64,000 bases of DNA from Ailurus styani (Eukaryota; Chordata; Mammalia; Carnivora; Ailuridae), in assembly GCA_002007465.1 (NCBI GenBank), contig LNAC01000768.1:1053983-1117982 (forward strand), read 5' to 3'. The translations under genes and the position numbers were made by a program. Below are positions 23,501 through 35,768 of this stretch, piece after piece. Within the stretch, counting starts at the first letter, position 1. Each line of letters begins with the position of its first letter. A model generated the notes under the pieces. The model worked only from the letters and a program-made list of their open reading frames with translations, did not search any database and was not told the DNA's origin.

Positions 23501-23778
23501 CGTATAATAAAACATCTAAAACAGATGAGTATGGACCACAAGGTTTGCATACACACACAAATTAATGAAGGACAAAAGGATTGTGATAAAGAGGATATAG
23601 ATATTTAAAGGAGAGAGAACGCGGCAAAACATCAGTCAAATTTTTGTTTAGGAAGTATAAAATAAATTTACAGAGTTGGAACTAGTGTGGCATGAAAAGG
23701 AAAGCTGAGAAATAACGTGAACAATGTAGGCAAAGTACAAATTGTGAAGACATTTATGTGCCAGATTAAGAACCATTC

Positions 23779-24058
23779 CTTTTTTTTTTAATTTAAAATG
23801 GTGGTGAACTTTATTATTTAAGAAATCAATGTGTTTTGAAAGAAATAAGGAAATAGAATAGCATGGTAGCTACCTGTTCCAAATCACCTTCACTATATAT
23901 AGATTTATGTATTTAAGTCCTTCAGGATCAAGCAATTTCTCTATGCCTAATTGATATTTGGCAATGTTGAATGCATGTTCCAGTCGCTGTGCGGCTGACT
24001 GCTGGCAAACCACATTATTCCAGTCAAACAGGTCTGGCCTATGACTGTGGATGAGAGC
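23779..24058 (-). pseudogene. DMD: Retrocopy of a truncated dystrophin (DMD) transcript: partial exon 6 joined to a non-exon-7 3' end
   Basis: Read on the minus strand, 24058-23920 (139 nt) encodes the end of the second calponin-homology (actin-binding) domain of dystrophin. The frame is open and starts ALIHSHRPDLFDWNNVVCQQ, continues with RLEHAFNIAKYQLGIEKLL and ends DPE. The match stops exactly where DMD exon 6 ends (GATCCTGAAG). Exon 7 does not follow. Instead 129 nt of other sequence adds 16 codons, a TAG stop (23870-23872), an AATAAA signal (23815-23810) and, 20 nt later, a 10-A tail (23789-23780). The 11-bp direct repeat AAGAACCATTC flanks it (23768-23778 and 24059-24069). Poly(A), TSD and 5' truncation show LINE-1-driven retroposition. 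The copy is too short to make a working protein. The tail is either retained intron 6 with an altered donor (GA, not GT) or a spliced alternative last exon. Exon assignment comes from known dystrophin protein and exon structure. Confidence 0.88.
23810..23815 (-). promoter_or_regulatory. Polyadenylation signal AATAAA of the retroposed transcript
   Basis: The hexamer lies 20 nt upstream of the fossil poly(A) tail, within the usual 10-30 nt range. This supports real cleavage and polyadenylation of the source RNA, not internal priming on an A-rich stretch. Confidence 0.8.
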
Positions 24059-24067
24059 AAGAACCAT

Positions 24068-25068
24068 TCTTTTGCACATGAAGGAAACCATCAACAAAAA
24101 GGCAACCTACTGAATGGGAGAACACATTTGCAAATCATATACCCAATAAGGATTTAATAACCAAAACAGATAAAGAACTTACACAACTCAATGCCAAAAA
24201 ACCCCAAACAATCCAGCTAAAAAATGGGCAGAGGACCTGAATGGACAACTTTCCAAGGAAGATGTCCAGATAGCCAACAGACACAAGAAAAGATGCTCAA
24301 CATCACTCATCATCAGGGAAATGCAAATCAAAACCACAGTGCCTTACACCTGTCTGAATGGCTACAATCAAAAGACAAAAGAATAACAAGTGTTGACAAG
24401 GAGGTGGAGAAAGGGGAACACTCCTACACTATTCGTGGGGATGTACATTGGTACAGCTCCTGTGGAAAATAGTATGGAGGTTCCTCAAAAAGTAAAAATA
24501 GAATTACCATATGATCCAGTAATTCCACTACTGGATATTTACCCAAAGAAAACAAAAACACTAATTCAAAGAGATATATGTACCTCTCTGTTTATTGCAG
24601 CATTATTTACAACAGGAAAGATATAGAAGCAACCCAAGTGTCCATCAATAGATGAATAGATAAAGAAATGTGGTATGTATATAATGGAATAGTACTCATC
24701 CATAAAGAAGAATGAGATCTTGCCATTTGCAACGATGTGGATAACCCTGAAGGTATAATGCTAAGTGAGATAAATCAGTCAGAGAAAGGCAAATACCATA
24801 TGATTTCACTCATATGTGGAATTTAAGAAACAAAATAAATGAACAAAGGGAAAAAAAGGACAAACAAACAAACAAACAAACAAAAAAACCAGGCTCTCAA
24901 ATACAGAGAACAAACCGATGGTTGCCAGAGGGGAGGTGAGTGAAATAGGTGAAGAAGATTAAGAGTATATTTGTCTCGATGAGCACTGAGAAATGTATAC
25001 AATTGTTGAATAATTATAATGTACACCTGAAACTAATATAATGCCGTATGTTAATTATACTTGAAAAA
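24068..25068 (+). mobile_element. LINE-1 3' part, 5'-truncated
   Basis: It begins in the ORF2 C-terminal part ('GCACATGAAGGAAACCATCA') and continues through 'AAATAGAATTACCATATGATCC', 'AAATCAGTCAGAGAAAGGCAAATACCATATGATTTC' and the 3' UTR end 'CACCTGAAACTAATATAATG' to poly(A). The flanks AAGAACCATT (24059-24068) and AAGAACATT (about 25069) look like its TSD. The DMD retrocopy sits exactly at its 5' junction. Frames are broken. Confidence 0.8.
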
Positions 25069-25354
25069 AAAGAACATTTTTCTAGGCAATGGGTAGTCTG
25101 GATGATTTATGCAAAGTAGAGCTTGCGCATTTAAACTTATCTATTTAAAGAGATAATATATGAAACTTGAAAAATGATTTGATAGTGCGCTGAGTCTTTT
25201 TAGGATGATTATTGAGACATCCAAATTAGCTGGAGAATAATAATGAAAGACCAAAAGCTAACCATCAACCCATCCCTATGATTTCTCTTTAAGAGGCTGG
25301 TGAACAAGCCTTAAAGGATGCATAATTAACATGCTGCCTGTACTAACACTGGCA
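25069..25354. other. Unassigned sequence
   Basis: No recognisable gene or repeat. Confidence 0.35.
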
Positions 25355-25500
25355 GTTAAAATACAGGACACCCAGTTTTCATATAAGCATTGAATATTTC
25401 TTAGTATAATTATATTCTAAATAGTATATGGGACATATTTATACTGAAAGAGTAATATTTGTTGCTTATCTGAAATTCAAATTAAACTGAGCAACCCTAC
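25355..25500. mobile_element. Possible palindromic DNA-transposon relic
   Basis: The left end 'ACAGGACACCCAGTTTTC' and the right end 'AATTAAACTGAGCAACCCT' form an imperfect inverted repeat. The inner parts 'TATAAGCATTGAATA' and 'GTTGCTTATCTGAAATTC' are also partly complementary. This resembles ancient non-autonomous hairpin elements. No coding capacity. Confidence 0.4.
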
Positions 25501-26600
25501 CCAGAACACAGTCTTACATGGGGTGAATAATGTTACTGCTGCCATGAGAATCCTAGAAGTTCCCCCATTTCTCTCCTTCCTAAGCTAAAGGCTAAATGTG
25601 AATGTTTATGGGAATGGGGGATACCCAAGTAGCATCTAAAAACCTGGAAGATAGTCCCTTGGTGGAAGGACACAGATCTAGATGATTGGACAAGTTTTCT
25701 GTTTTCTGTAAGAAGAGGCAAAGATGGTAACTTCTTTGCAGAAGAAGATCCCTAGATAAAAAGAAGATACATATTCCTATTCCTTCTCTATGTGTTCTAT
25801 GTGTGGTTGACCTATATAAAAATACTTTCCAAGAATTTTTATTGATTGATTATTTATTTATTTATATTTTTGGTAAGCCAAGGCAGTGATATAATTATGA
25901 ACAGGGAACCAGCCTGCTTTACTTGAAATGCTAGCTCATTCTAACAGGAAACCCATCTTAGAGAACTGTTGTAAGCATTAGTCATTATACATAAAGACCT
26001 TTCAAAAGTGCCAAGAGTCTAGTAAGTACTCAATAATTATTAGCTAACTTATTAAGATATTGGTAAATACATGAACAATTGGGAATTGGGCTATCAGAGT
26101 GTGTAGGAACCAAAAGTGGAGCCTGAAGCTAGTTCTGCTTGGACAATTCAGTAATGGGAGACAAGATTCTGGATTTGCTTAAACAAACATAACAGAGCTT
26201 TTAATCACTTGACCTCAAAACTCTTAACTGATATAGAAATATATTTTATTTAATAAGTTTACAAAGTTTATTTAATAAATTATTTAATAAATCCCATTAA
26301 AGGAATGGTCAGTTGCAAAACAATTGAAGATGGTGTCATTGCTAGCTTAATATTTAATACTAAATTTTTTGTCATCAAATAATAAATTTGGCTAATCATA
26401 TGGTAGCCATTTTTAAATAAGGTAAATACTCATTTTAATAAACACATTAATATCATTAGTGTATATAAAGCTAGTAACAAAAACAAATCTATGTTATCGT
26501 GAATATCAGGAATTTTCCATCTGGGGTTATATCACATATCCAATGTATATATTCCACTAGCTCAGATGGTAATTTTTCTAAAGTACCATCTTTGGTACTT
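25501..26600. other. Unassigned sequence
   Basis: AT-rich, with several TTTAT/AAATA stretches. No gene recognised. Confidence 0.35.
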
Positions 26601-26609
26601 AATTTCTAA

Positions 26610-26935
26610 AAATTAAGATGGTACTTATATGACAACATGGGTGAACTTTGAGAACATTATGCTAAGTTTCATAAGCTGGTCACAGAAGTTAGAAATATCC
26701 CATGATTGTATTTAAATGAGGTATCTAAAGTACCAAACTCTTAGAAGCAAAAAATAGAATGATTGTTGCCAGGGGCTGAAGAGAAGGATAAATGGGGAGT
26801 GTCTGTTCAATTGGTGTAGTTTCAATCGTGCAAGATAAAAATGTTCTGGAGACCTGCTGTACAACAATGTGCATTTGGTCTACAATATTGTATTGTACTT
26901 TTAAAAATTTAAAAAGGGTAAAAAATTTTAAGATG
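26610..26935 (+). mobile_element. Old LINE-1 3' UTR fragment
   Basis: 'GGTGAACTTTGAGAACATTATGC', 'GTTGCCAGGGGCTGAAGAGAAGG' and an A-rich end follow the order of older LINE-1 3' ends. Confidence 0.65.
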
Positions 26936-27284
26936 GTGCTAAATTTCTAAAAACACTGTGACTACACAAAGAGGTTCGAAGGGCTGAAAAATCTGTTGCA
27001 AGAACACAGAAAGTACAAGAACATAGAAAATGCAACAATTTTGGTATCATCTTTCTCTTTTACTCTTTAAAGTAGTTCCATTTAATTGCTTATGTTTGTT
27101 TTCTGAGAGGCTACACCTTCATTGTAATAGTGTAGGTCAAGAGGTTAAAACCCACATGCTATGAAAAAAATCTATTCATGAAAGTGAAGATATCTATTTG
27201 TTCTTTCCTTACGCTCTACCTCCCCTCACCTTAATTGATAAGTTCATATCTGTATGTCTAATATGATAAAAATTCCATTTCTTC

Positions 27285-28100
27285 CATTTTATTTAAATGT
27301 AATTGGCCTATAACGTTGTATTAGTTTCACATGTACAACATAGTGATGTGATATTTGTATATATTGCAAAATGGTCACCACAATAAGCCTAGTTAACATC
27401 TCTCAGCATACATATTTAACAAATTTTTTTTCTTCTAATGAAACACTTTTCAGACCTAAGCAACTTTAAAATATGCAACATGATGTCATTAACTATAGTC
27501 ACCATGCGATACATTATATCACCATATTTATTTTATAACTGGAAGTTTATACCCTTTGACCCCCTTCACCCTTTTAGCCCACCTCCCTCTTCTCCCCCCC
27601 TCCCTCCACCCCTCACCCCTGCCTCTAGTAACTACCAATCTGTTTCCTGTACCTATGAATTTGTTTTGTTTGTTTTTCAGATTCCACATATAAGTGAGAT
27701 TGTATGGTATTTGTCCTTCTTTGTCTGACTTTTTTCACTTAGCATAATGCCCTCTATGTCCATCCTTATTGTCATAAATGGCAATTTTCCTTCTTTTTTA
27801 CAGCTAAATTGTATTTTCCTTATCCATTCATCCATCAATGACATTTAAGTTGCTTCCATGGCTAAGCTATTGTAAATAATGCTGCAATAAGCATGGGGGG
27901 GGATAAATCTTTTTGAATTAGTGTTTTCATTTCCTTCAGATAAATACCAAGAAGTGGGATTGATGGATCACGTGGTGGTTTAGTTCTATTTTTAATTTTT
28001 TGAGGAACCTCCATATTGTTTTCCATAGTGGCTGTACCAATATGCATTCCCACCAACAGTACACAAGGGTTCCCTTTTCCCAATTTCTTCTTCACAATTA
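27285..28100 (-). mobile_element. LINE-1 3' part, minus strand
   Basis: Read in reverse it runs from the 3' UTR end ('TAGTTTCACATGTACAAC') through 'CACATATAAGTGAGATTG' and 'CATAGTGGCTGTACCAATATGCATTCCCACCAACAG' into the end of ORF2. The frame 27862-28095 (minus) carries '[14 protein letters not shown]', an ORF2 C-terminal motif. It is 5'-truncated near 28100. Confidence 0.8.
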
Positions 28101-28665
28101 GTTTAATTGTGAAATGTCCTACATCTTATATTTATCTTACTTTGCTGCCAAGGCTTCTAGATAGTTGTAGTTTTTCTCTAGAAATTTTTCATCTCTATTG
28201 TAAAGCCCTTGAACATCAGCATCTTGCACTTACTCAGCTATAACCTTAAAATTCTGGCATCCAACCATCTCTGTAAATGCTTTTGCTCATCCTAGTAGGT
28301 CCTAGAAAGATCACCTTACATGAGGTATCTGTAAGACACATATCCTCAGCTTTTGCTCTTTCAAATAAGAAAGAAAAAAGAAGGAAAAAAATGGAATTTC
28401 CCTATAGTTCTCATAACTGTGGCCCAAATCCTTCAGTTGTCACCATAATGAAGAATTGGTAAGCTGAGTGAATAACATGGTATCCTTGTCCTTTTTCCCT
28501 AATGAAAAAATAGTAAGCTGAGTTAGTAGGGTACCTCTATTAGAACTTTACCCCAATACGAAGTGGCTGTCCTAGCACTGGACTATATCTTCTACTAAAG
28601 CTAATGCTACGCTCAAATTAGCATTTTATGCCTTTTTCATTGCCTCAAAGCTTCATTCTTTATTG
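28101..28665. other. Unassigned sequence
   Basis: No recognisable gene or repeat. Confidence 0.35.
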
Positions 28666-28669
28666 AGAT

Positions 28670-31600
28670 TTTTTCAGCTTTATTTTTTTCAACTATATTG
28701 AGATATAATTGACAAAACTGTAAGATATTTAAAGTATACAGTGTGATAATTTCATATAGGTATGAAAGTTAAAGAATTCCCATAATTAAAATTAATTAAC
28801 ACATCTATTACCTTACATATTTACCTTTTCTTTATTTGGTAAAAACTCTTTAAGTTCTCTCTCTAAGCAAATTTCAATTATACAGTATTATATAATTATA
28901 TATTATCAACTGTAGTCACCATGTTACACATCAGATCCTCAGACCTTACTCATATTATAACTGAAAGTTTACACCCTTTTACCAAACTCTCCCAATTTCT
29001 CCCACCCTCTAGCCCCTGGCAACCACTTTCCTATTTTGTTTCTCTAAGTCAGTCTTTTTTTTTTTCACATATAATAGAAACTCATAGGTACAGGAAACAG
29101 ATTGTCTTTGTCTGTTTTATTTCACTTAGCATATTGCTCTCAGATTCACCCATGTTGTCACAAATGACAGGAACACCTTTTTTTTTAAGCTTGAATAATA
29201 ATTCTATTGTATATAAATAGACAACGGGAGAATAAGTATGGGGATGCATTTATCCAAGGCAACAGTATGTTGTACATAAACACACAGAAGAAAAGGATAA
29301 GAAGACACCAGAAGTATACTTTTCATACCTAGATATATTTTATAAGGTTTTTTGGTTCTTTTTGATAGAATTGTCCTATTTCATAATAGTTACTAATTTT
29401 TCACTGACATGCAAGTAAGATAAATATATAAAATTGTGGATCTAATTGTAAAGAGTTCCTTCATATTTAAGTGAGTTTCTATTACTCTGTGTTAGTGTGA
29501 AAAATGTGAAAAGAATTAAAAAATGTATTATTATGTATATATATTGTACATATATACATATATAGCATAGAGGGTATATAAATGTATATTAATATACATC
29601 ACATTTTCTTTACCCATTCATCCATCAATGGACACTTAGGTTGTTTCCATATCTTGGCTATTGTGAACAGTGTTCCAATGAACATGGGAGTACAGGACTC
29701 AAAGAATCGAGACAATAATTTCATTTCCTTTGGATATATATGCAGAAGGGGGATTGCTGGATCATGTGATATTTCTATTATTAATTTTTGAGAAATATCC
29801 ACATTGTTTTCCATAGTAGCTTTACCAGTTTACATTCTAGCCAACAGAGTACAGGTGCTTCCATTTCTCCACATTTTTGTCAGCATTTGTTATTTCTTGT
29901 CATTTTGATAATAGAAATACTAACAGGTGTAAGATGATATCTCGTTATGATTTCGATTTGCATTTCCTTGATGATTAGTGATGTTGAGCACCTTCTGATG
30001 TATCCGTTAGCCATTGTTATGTCCTTTCAAAAATGTCTATTCAGATCCTTTCCTCATTTTTTAATTGAGTTATTTGGTTTTTGCTACTGAGTTGTGCAAG
30101 TTCCTTGTGTATTTTAGATCCCAACCCCTTATTGGATATGTAGTTTGCAAATATCTTCTCTCATTATATAGGGTGGCTTTTCATTTTGTTCATGTTTTCC
30201 TTTGCTGTGGAGAAGATTTTCAGTTTGATCAAATCTCACTTACTTAAAAGTTTTCTTGCCTTTGCTTTTGGTGTCAAATCCAAAAAATCATTGACCCATG
30301 ACAAGAAAATTACCCTCCATGTCTTCTAGGACTTTTATGTTTGTAGGTCCTATGTTCAAATTTTTAATCCACTTTAAGTTGATTTTTGTGTATGAGATAA
30401 GGATCCAGTTTTTCATTCTTTTGTATGTGATTGTCCAGTTTTCCCAACACCACTGATTGAGAAGACCAGCATTTCTCCATTGTATCTTCTTGGCTCCTTT
30501 GTCAAAATTGACATATATGCATGAGCATATTTCTGGGTTTTCTACTCTGTTCCATTGATCTATGTGTCTATTTTTACATCAATAATATACTGTTTTGATT
30601 ACTATAGTTTTGCAATATAGCTTGAAATCAAGAAGTGTAACATCGTTCTCTCTCAAGATTGCTTTGTGTATTCAAGGTTTTTTGGGTTCCACACAAATTT
30701 TAGGATTGTTTGTTCTATTTCTGTGAAAAATACCATTGGAATTTTACATGGATTACATTAAATTTCTAGATTACTTTGTGTAAAATGAATAATTTTCATG
30801 ATACCAGTTTTTACAATCCATAAACATGGAATATATTTCCATTTATTTGTACCTTCAATTTTTTTCAATGTTTTATAGTTTTCAGTGTATGGGTCTTTTA
30901 CCTCCTTGGTTAAATTTATTCCTAAGTATTTTTTTTCCTTTGATACTATTGTAAATGGGATTGTTTTCCTAATTTCTATTTCCAATAGTTCACGGTTAGT
31001 GTATAGAAATACAAATGATTTTTATAGTGATTTTGTATTATTTAATGAATTCAATTATTAATTCCAATAGTTTTTGGTAAAGTCTTTAGAATTTTCTATA
31101 TAAAATATCATGTTATCTGTAGACATGGACAATTTTACTTCTTCCTTTCTGATTTGGATGTCTTATATACTTTTTTCTTGCCTAATTGCTCTGGCTAGAA
31201 CTTCCAGTATTATGTTGATTAAAGCAGTGAGAGTGGGCATACTTCTTTTGTTTCTGATCTTGGAAGAAAAACTTTCAGATTTTCTCTGTTGAGTATGATA
31301 CATGCTATAGGCTTGTCATATATGGCTTTTGTTATATTGAGATATATTCCATCTGTACATAATTTATGGAGAGTTTTTGTCATGAAAGGATTCTGAATAT
31401 TCTCAAACACTTCCTCTACATTTATTAAGATGATCATATAGTTTATAGCTTTCATTTTATTAATGTGCTGTATCACACTTATTGATTTGCAGTTGTTGAA
31501 CTGTCCTTGCACCCCTGGAATAAAATCTGATTTGATCATGGTATATCCTCTTAATGTATTGATGAATTTGATTTGCTAATATTTTGTTGAGGATTTTGGC

Positions 31601-32830
31601 ATCCATGCTCACCAGGGATATTGGCTTGTAATTTTCTTTTCTTGTAGTGTCCTTCTCTGGCTTTGGTATCAGGATAATACTGGCCTTATAAAATGAGGTT
31701 GGAAGTATTCCCCAATCTTCTTTTGTTTGGATGAGTTTGAGAAGAATTGGTATTATTTTTTTCCTTAAATGTTTGGTATAATTTAACAATAAAGCCACGT
31801 GGTTCTGGACTTTTCTTTTTGGGAGGTTTTTGATTTCTGATTCAATTTCCTTATTAGTAATTGGTCTTTGAGATTTTCTCTTTTTTCATGATTCAGTCTT
31901 GGTAGCTTGTGGTGCTTCTGGAATTTATCCATTTCTTCTAGGTTGTCAAATTTGTTGGTGTGTAATTTTCATAGTAGTTTCTTGTGATCTTTTGTATTTC
32001 TGTGGTATCAACTGTAATGTATCCTCTTTTGTTTCTGATTTTGTTTATTTGAGTCCTCTCTCCTTTTTCCTTGGTGAGTCTAGTTAAAGGTATCAATTTT
32101 TGTTTATCTTTAAAAAAACATTTCTTAGTTTCATTACTCTCTTTTATTGTCTTTTTAGGCTCTATTTCAATGATTTCTGTGATACCGTTTTTTCCTTCCT
32201 TCTGCTAACTCTGGCCTTAGTTTATTCTTCTTTTCCTAGTTCCTTAAAGTTAGGTTATTTATCTGAGGTCTTTCTTTTTTCCTAATGTAGGCACTCATTA
32301 TTATAAACTTACCTTTTAGAATTACTGTTGTATCTCATAAGTTTTGGTATGCTGTATTTCTATATTTATCTGTCTCAAAATATTTTATGATTTCCCTTAT
32401 AATTTCTTCTTTCACTCACTGGTTGTTCAGGAGCATATTGTTTAATTTCCCTATGTTTATGCATTTTCCAGTTTTAGTGTTATAATTGAGTACTGGTTTC
32501 ATGCCATAGTGGTCAGAGAAGATGCTTGATATGATTTTGATCTTCTTAAATTGGTTAAGACTAATTTTGTGTGGCCTAACATGATCTGTACTTGAGAATG
32601 TGTATTTTGCTGCTGTTGAATAGGTTCTTCTGTATCCAACTGTTAGGTCCATTTGATTAACATGCAGTTTAAGTCCAATGTTTCCTTATTGATTTTCTGC
32701 CTGGATGATCTATCCATTGTTGAAAATGAGGTACTGGAATCCCCTGCTACTATTGCATTGCTGTGTATTTTCTCCTTCAGATCTGTTAGTATTTACTTTA
32801 TATATTTATAAATGTTCTAACATTAGGTAC
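28670..32830 (-). mobile_element. Long degraded LINE-1, minus strand (3' UTR and much of ORF2)
   Basis: The 3' UTR starts at about 28675 ('ATATTGAGATATAATTGACA'). The ORF2 C-terminal part lies at 29590-30990, with frames such as 29599-29814 ending near '[20 protein letters not shown]'. The RT region is at about 31100-31800, where frame 31460-31798 carries 'ASIILIPKPEKDTTRKENYKPIS', a well-known ORF2 reverse-transcriptase stretch. The sequence extends to about 32820. All frames are broken. About 29215-29580 is not clearly LINE-1 and may be an insertion. The element is longer than most in the window but still lacks ORF1 and the endonuclease. Confidence 0.8.
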
Positions 32831-33359
32831 ATATCTATTTACAATTATTATATTCTCTTAAAGAACTGAACACTTTATCGTTACATAACAAACTTCTTTT
32901 TCTCTCTCTCTCTCTGAGATTATTTAATGAGAAGTAGCAGTTATTATTACTAGCTGAATGCTTCCAATGGCACTGACTATTTTTACATATTTTTAACAAT
33001 GCCCAACAAAATAGAAAAGTTGTTGATATTACTGCTTCTAAACAAAATTTGATATAAAAGTTAAGCACCTACTAAGATAACTTGGTTTTTTTTTTCTGTT
33101 CTTCAACTTCATACCTATTTTAATTCACTGCTGTTTAAAGGAAAATTGGTTAAAGTAGAATACCCATAGAGCATTATAAGAGCATATTAAATGTAGCAGT
33201 AATGAGAGTGCCTACAGGAGAAATTCTAATGATGACAATATTTTTGTGAAACTAGAAGAAAAAGAAAGGATTCATGATTTATTTATTAAAGAATTATAAA
33301 TTAGGAATTTCAACTTGGAAATGTGAATCACTTTTTTATTTCTGAAAGAGGTTTCAAGC
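32831..33359. other. Unassigned sequence
   Basis: A short CT run lies at 32900-32914. Otherwise no gene or repeat is recognised. Confidence 0.35.
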
Positions 33360-34905
33360 TCCAAATGTCCAAAGCAACTTTTAATCTTTCCCCTCACAGC
33401 TGACATTTCTCCCACATTTTCTTTCTTGGTTAAAGGTATCATCATACACCCACTTCACAAATAAAAATCTCATAGATATTCTCTATTCCTTTCTGTTCAC
33501 ATCCCACATTAAATTACTCACCAAGTTCAACTTACTTTACTTCCTAAATATCTGTGCCTTTAAAAAAAAAACAAAACCTGCCATTACAGCCCAAAACAGT
33601 ATTATCTCTTGCTTATACTGATGTCTCCTTAACTGGTCCTGCACTTCTGTTCTACTCATGTCCTTCTTTAAGGGTCCCAGAATTGCCTTTCTAAAACAGA
33701 TATGCCAATGTTGGTTCTCTGTTCACAAATTCTCATGATGTCTCAAGGCCTGTTAAGAACCTAGGTCCTGGGCACCTGGGTGGCTCAGTGGGTTAAAGCC
33801 TCTGCCTTTGGCTCAGGTCATGATCTCAAGGTCCTGGGATCAAGGCCCACATCGGGCTCTCTGCTCAGCAGGGAGCCTACTTCCTCCTCTCTGCCTGCCT
33901 CTCTGCCTACTTGTGATCTCTCCCTATCTGTCAAATAAATAAATAAATAAAAATCTTTAATTAAAAAAAAAAAGAACCTAGGTCCTTCATCTGTTTTTCT
34001 AAATTACTCACATTTGGCTTCAAACTAAACAATAAGATTTTCTACATTTTGACATTTCCTCCACACTTTGTACATGATTGCCACCAAGCTGAAGTGGCAA
34101 AGTCCCTAGAACTCAGGGACTTTGTTTCACCCATTTATGGATCCATGAAATATACTTTGGTTCAACAGTAATTTTTGTTTGAATTTTTTTACCTCCTATG
34201 AAAGTTTTTAAATCTCACTTCTCTACTTGACTAGTTTTGCTCAAACATTCATGATCTCTACATGGCCTTCCAAGTTTGCAGCTTCCTCAAACCCATCTTT
34301 TATGCAGCTTCCAGATGGAACTGACCAAAACTCCCTTGCTTAAAATCCTTTAAACTGGTATTACTTGACTATAGGTTAATGTTTGTTCCTTGACATACCA
34401 CACAACATTCTCTACTAATCACTCCATGCCTCCTTCCATAGTCTTATCTACTCCTATTTCCTGTCATCAGTTTCCTTAATCATCTGGTCCTCTTAATCCT
34501 CTATTAGTTGTTCACATTCATCTGCTATTTCATGCCTTGTTGTCCATGCAGTTTTCTGTGTCTGGCATTATCTCTGACTGTCATCTTTCCAGTGTTTAGC
34601 TGCAGAAGCCTCCTATTCACCTTTTAAAACTCAACTCAAGACTATATACTCTAGAAAACCTTTCCCAGAGATCTTTTTACCCCTCACCAACTGAACGGCA
34701 CCAGCTCTGAGGAACTCGGGGCATGATTCTATCACTTTATTTACTTCATTTTATTAAAATATCTGTTTATGTTTCTATCTCAACCAGTAAGTTATACAAG
34801 TCTTGAGGAGAGCAAACATGACTTTCGATTTCAAGCAGCACCTAGTAAAGTGCTTACCAGAGAGTGGGTGTTTAATAGATATTTGTTGAACAGAAGTAAA
34901 TCATT
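33360..34905 (+). mobile_element. Ancient L2 LINE, ORF end and 3' UTR
   Basis: Phrases follow L2 order: 'CACATCCCACATTAAATTACTCACCAAGTTCAAC', 'CTAAATATCTGTGCC', 'TTTCTAAAACAGATATGCC', 'ATTCACCTTTTAAAACTCAACTCAAG', and the 3' end 'GCAGCACCTAGTAAAGTGCTTACCAGAGAGTGGGTGTTTAATAGATATTTGTTGAA'. No frame survives. A SINE interrupts it at 33770-33971. Confidence 0.7.
33755..33986 (+). mobile_element. Mustelid-type SINE inside L2, perfect TSD
   Basis: The body is 33770-33971. The 15-bp duplication AAGAACCTAGGTCCT lies at 33755-33769 and 33972-33986. Confidence 0.93.
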
Positions 34906-35084
34906 GATCTTACTTGTATCTCCAACTTTTGCACCATATTCCACTATGTTCCTCAAATTTACAATGTTTCTTATATTTGCTGTTTGATTTGCAACCTTTC
35001 CTGAATTTATTCCTGTCATTTTCTTCACTGAAAATGTAACCTTGTTCTCAACTGTTCTAGAAAAAAGTACCCAAATTTTAAGAC

Positions 35085-35320
35085 CTATCTCAAATGCCTT
35101 TTCTTCCTTAAGGCTTCTGTTGATTTCTTCATCTTGATGCCATTTAATTAAATACCCACAACAGTCTGAACCTTCTCACCACTTTATTTGATAGCTATGT
35201 GTTTTAACTTGCTCTTTTCCTACTATATAGTCTGCTTTATAAGGGCAAATTGTTGTTGTCATTTTGTACTACACAGTACATGCCATTATTATTGTTACAG
35301 AATAGATGTTTAAAAAATGG
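35085..35320 (+). mobile_element. Second L2 3' fragment
   Basis: 'CTATCTCAAATGCCTTTTCTTCCTTAAGGC' and 'CTACTATATAGTCTGCTTTATAAGGGCA' resemble the L2 3' region a second time, in the same orientation. Confidence 0.5.
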
Positions 35321-35768
35321 TTATTCATTTGAACAAAACATTTCTACTCTCCCTCACAACTTCCCTTAAAATCACAAGGCAGGTAACAATTTCTGTCTCT
35401 TCCTTATCATTTTTTGGATGTGCCATTGATAAAAATAATTATAGTTTGGGAACATAGATAACTTGGAAATCCTCCTACAGGTGGCTTTTGTTTGAAAGGT
35501 AAAATTCAGAGTTGACCTTAACATTTGTAGATAATTAAAATAGGAATTTTTTTAAAAAGTTGTTTCAAAAAATTCCATATTTTTTCTTTATCCTAGTTTG
35601 CTTTAGAGAAGCCATACCATCTTCAAGTCTGTAATGGTGTCTATAGGTTGCTCCTTTACTTACTAGCACTTTCATGATAAAAAATTTTATTCTGAAGGTA
35701 GATTTTACAGAAACAATTGAGATGTTTATGATATGAGTAATATAATTCCATTTCATTATATTCTGGTA
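35321..35768. other. Unassigned sequence
   Basis: No recognisable gene or repeat. Confidence 0.35.

Larger units (their letters stand above)
23768..24069. repeat. TSD pair of the DMD retrocopy
   Basis: AAGAACCATTC occurs at 23768-23778 and 24059-24069. In the sense of the insert (minus strand) the target reads AAAAGAATGGTTCTT, an A-rich start as expected for LINE-1 endonuclease. A related AAGAACATTTTTC follows the poly(A) of the neighbouring LINE-1 near 25069. Confidence 0.85.

Noticed and set aside
23870..24097. A functional dystrophin exon or part of the DMD locus
   Set aside because: The match starts mid-exon at a TSD, ends in poly(A), and is followed by LINE-1, not DMD intron and exon 7. 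It is a retrocopy.
23870..24097. Utrophin instead of dystrophin as source
   Set aside because: The residues around SHRPDLFDW, VCQQSA and YQLGIEKLLDPE match dystrophin. Utrophin differs in this part of the CH2 domain.
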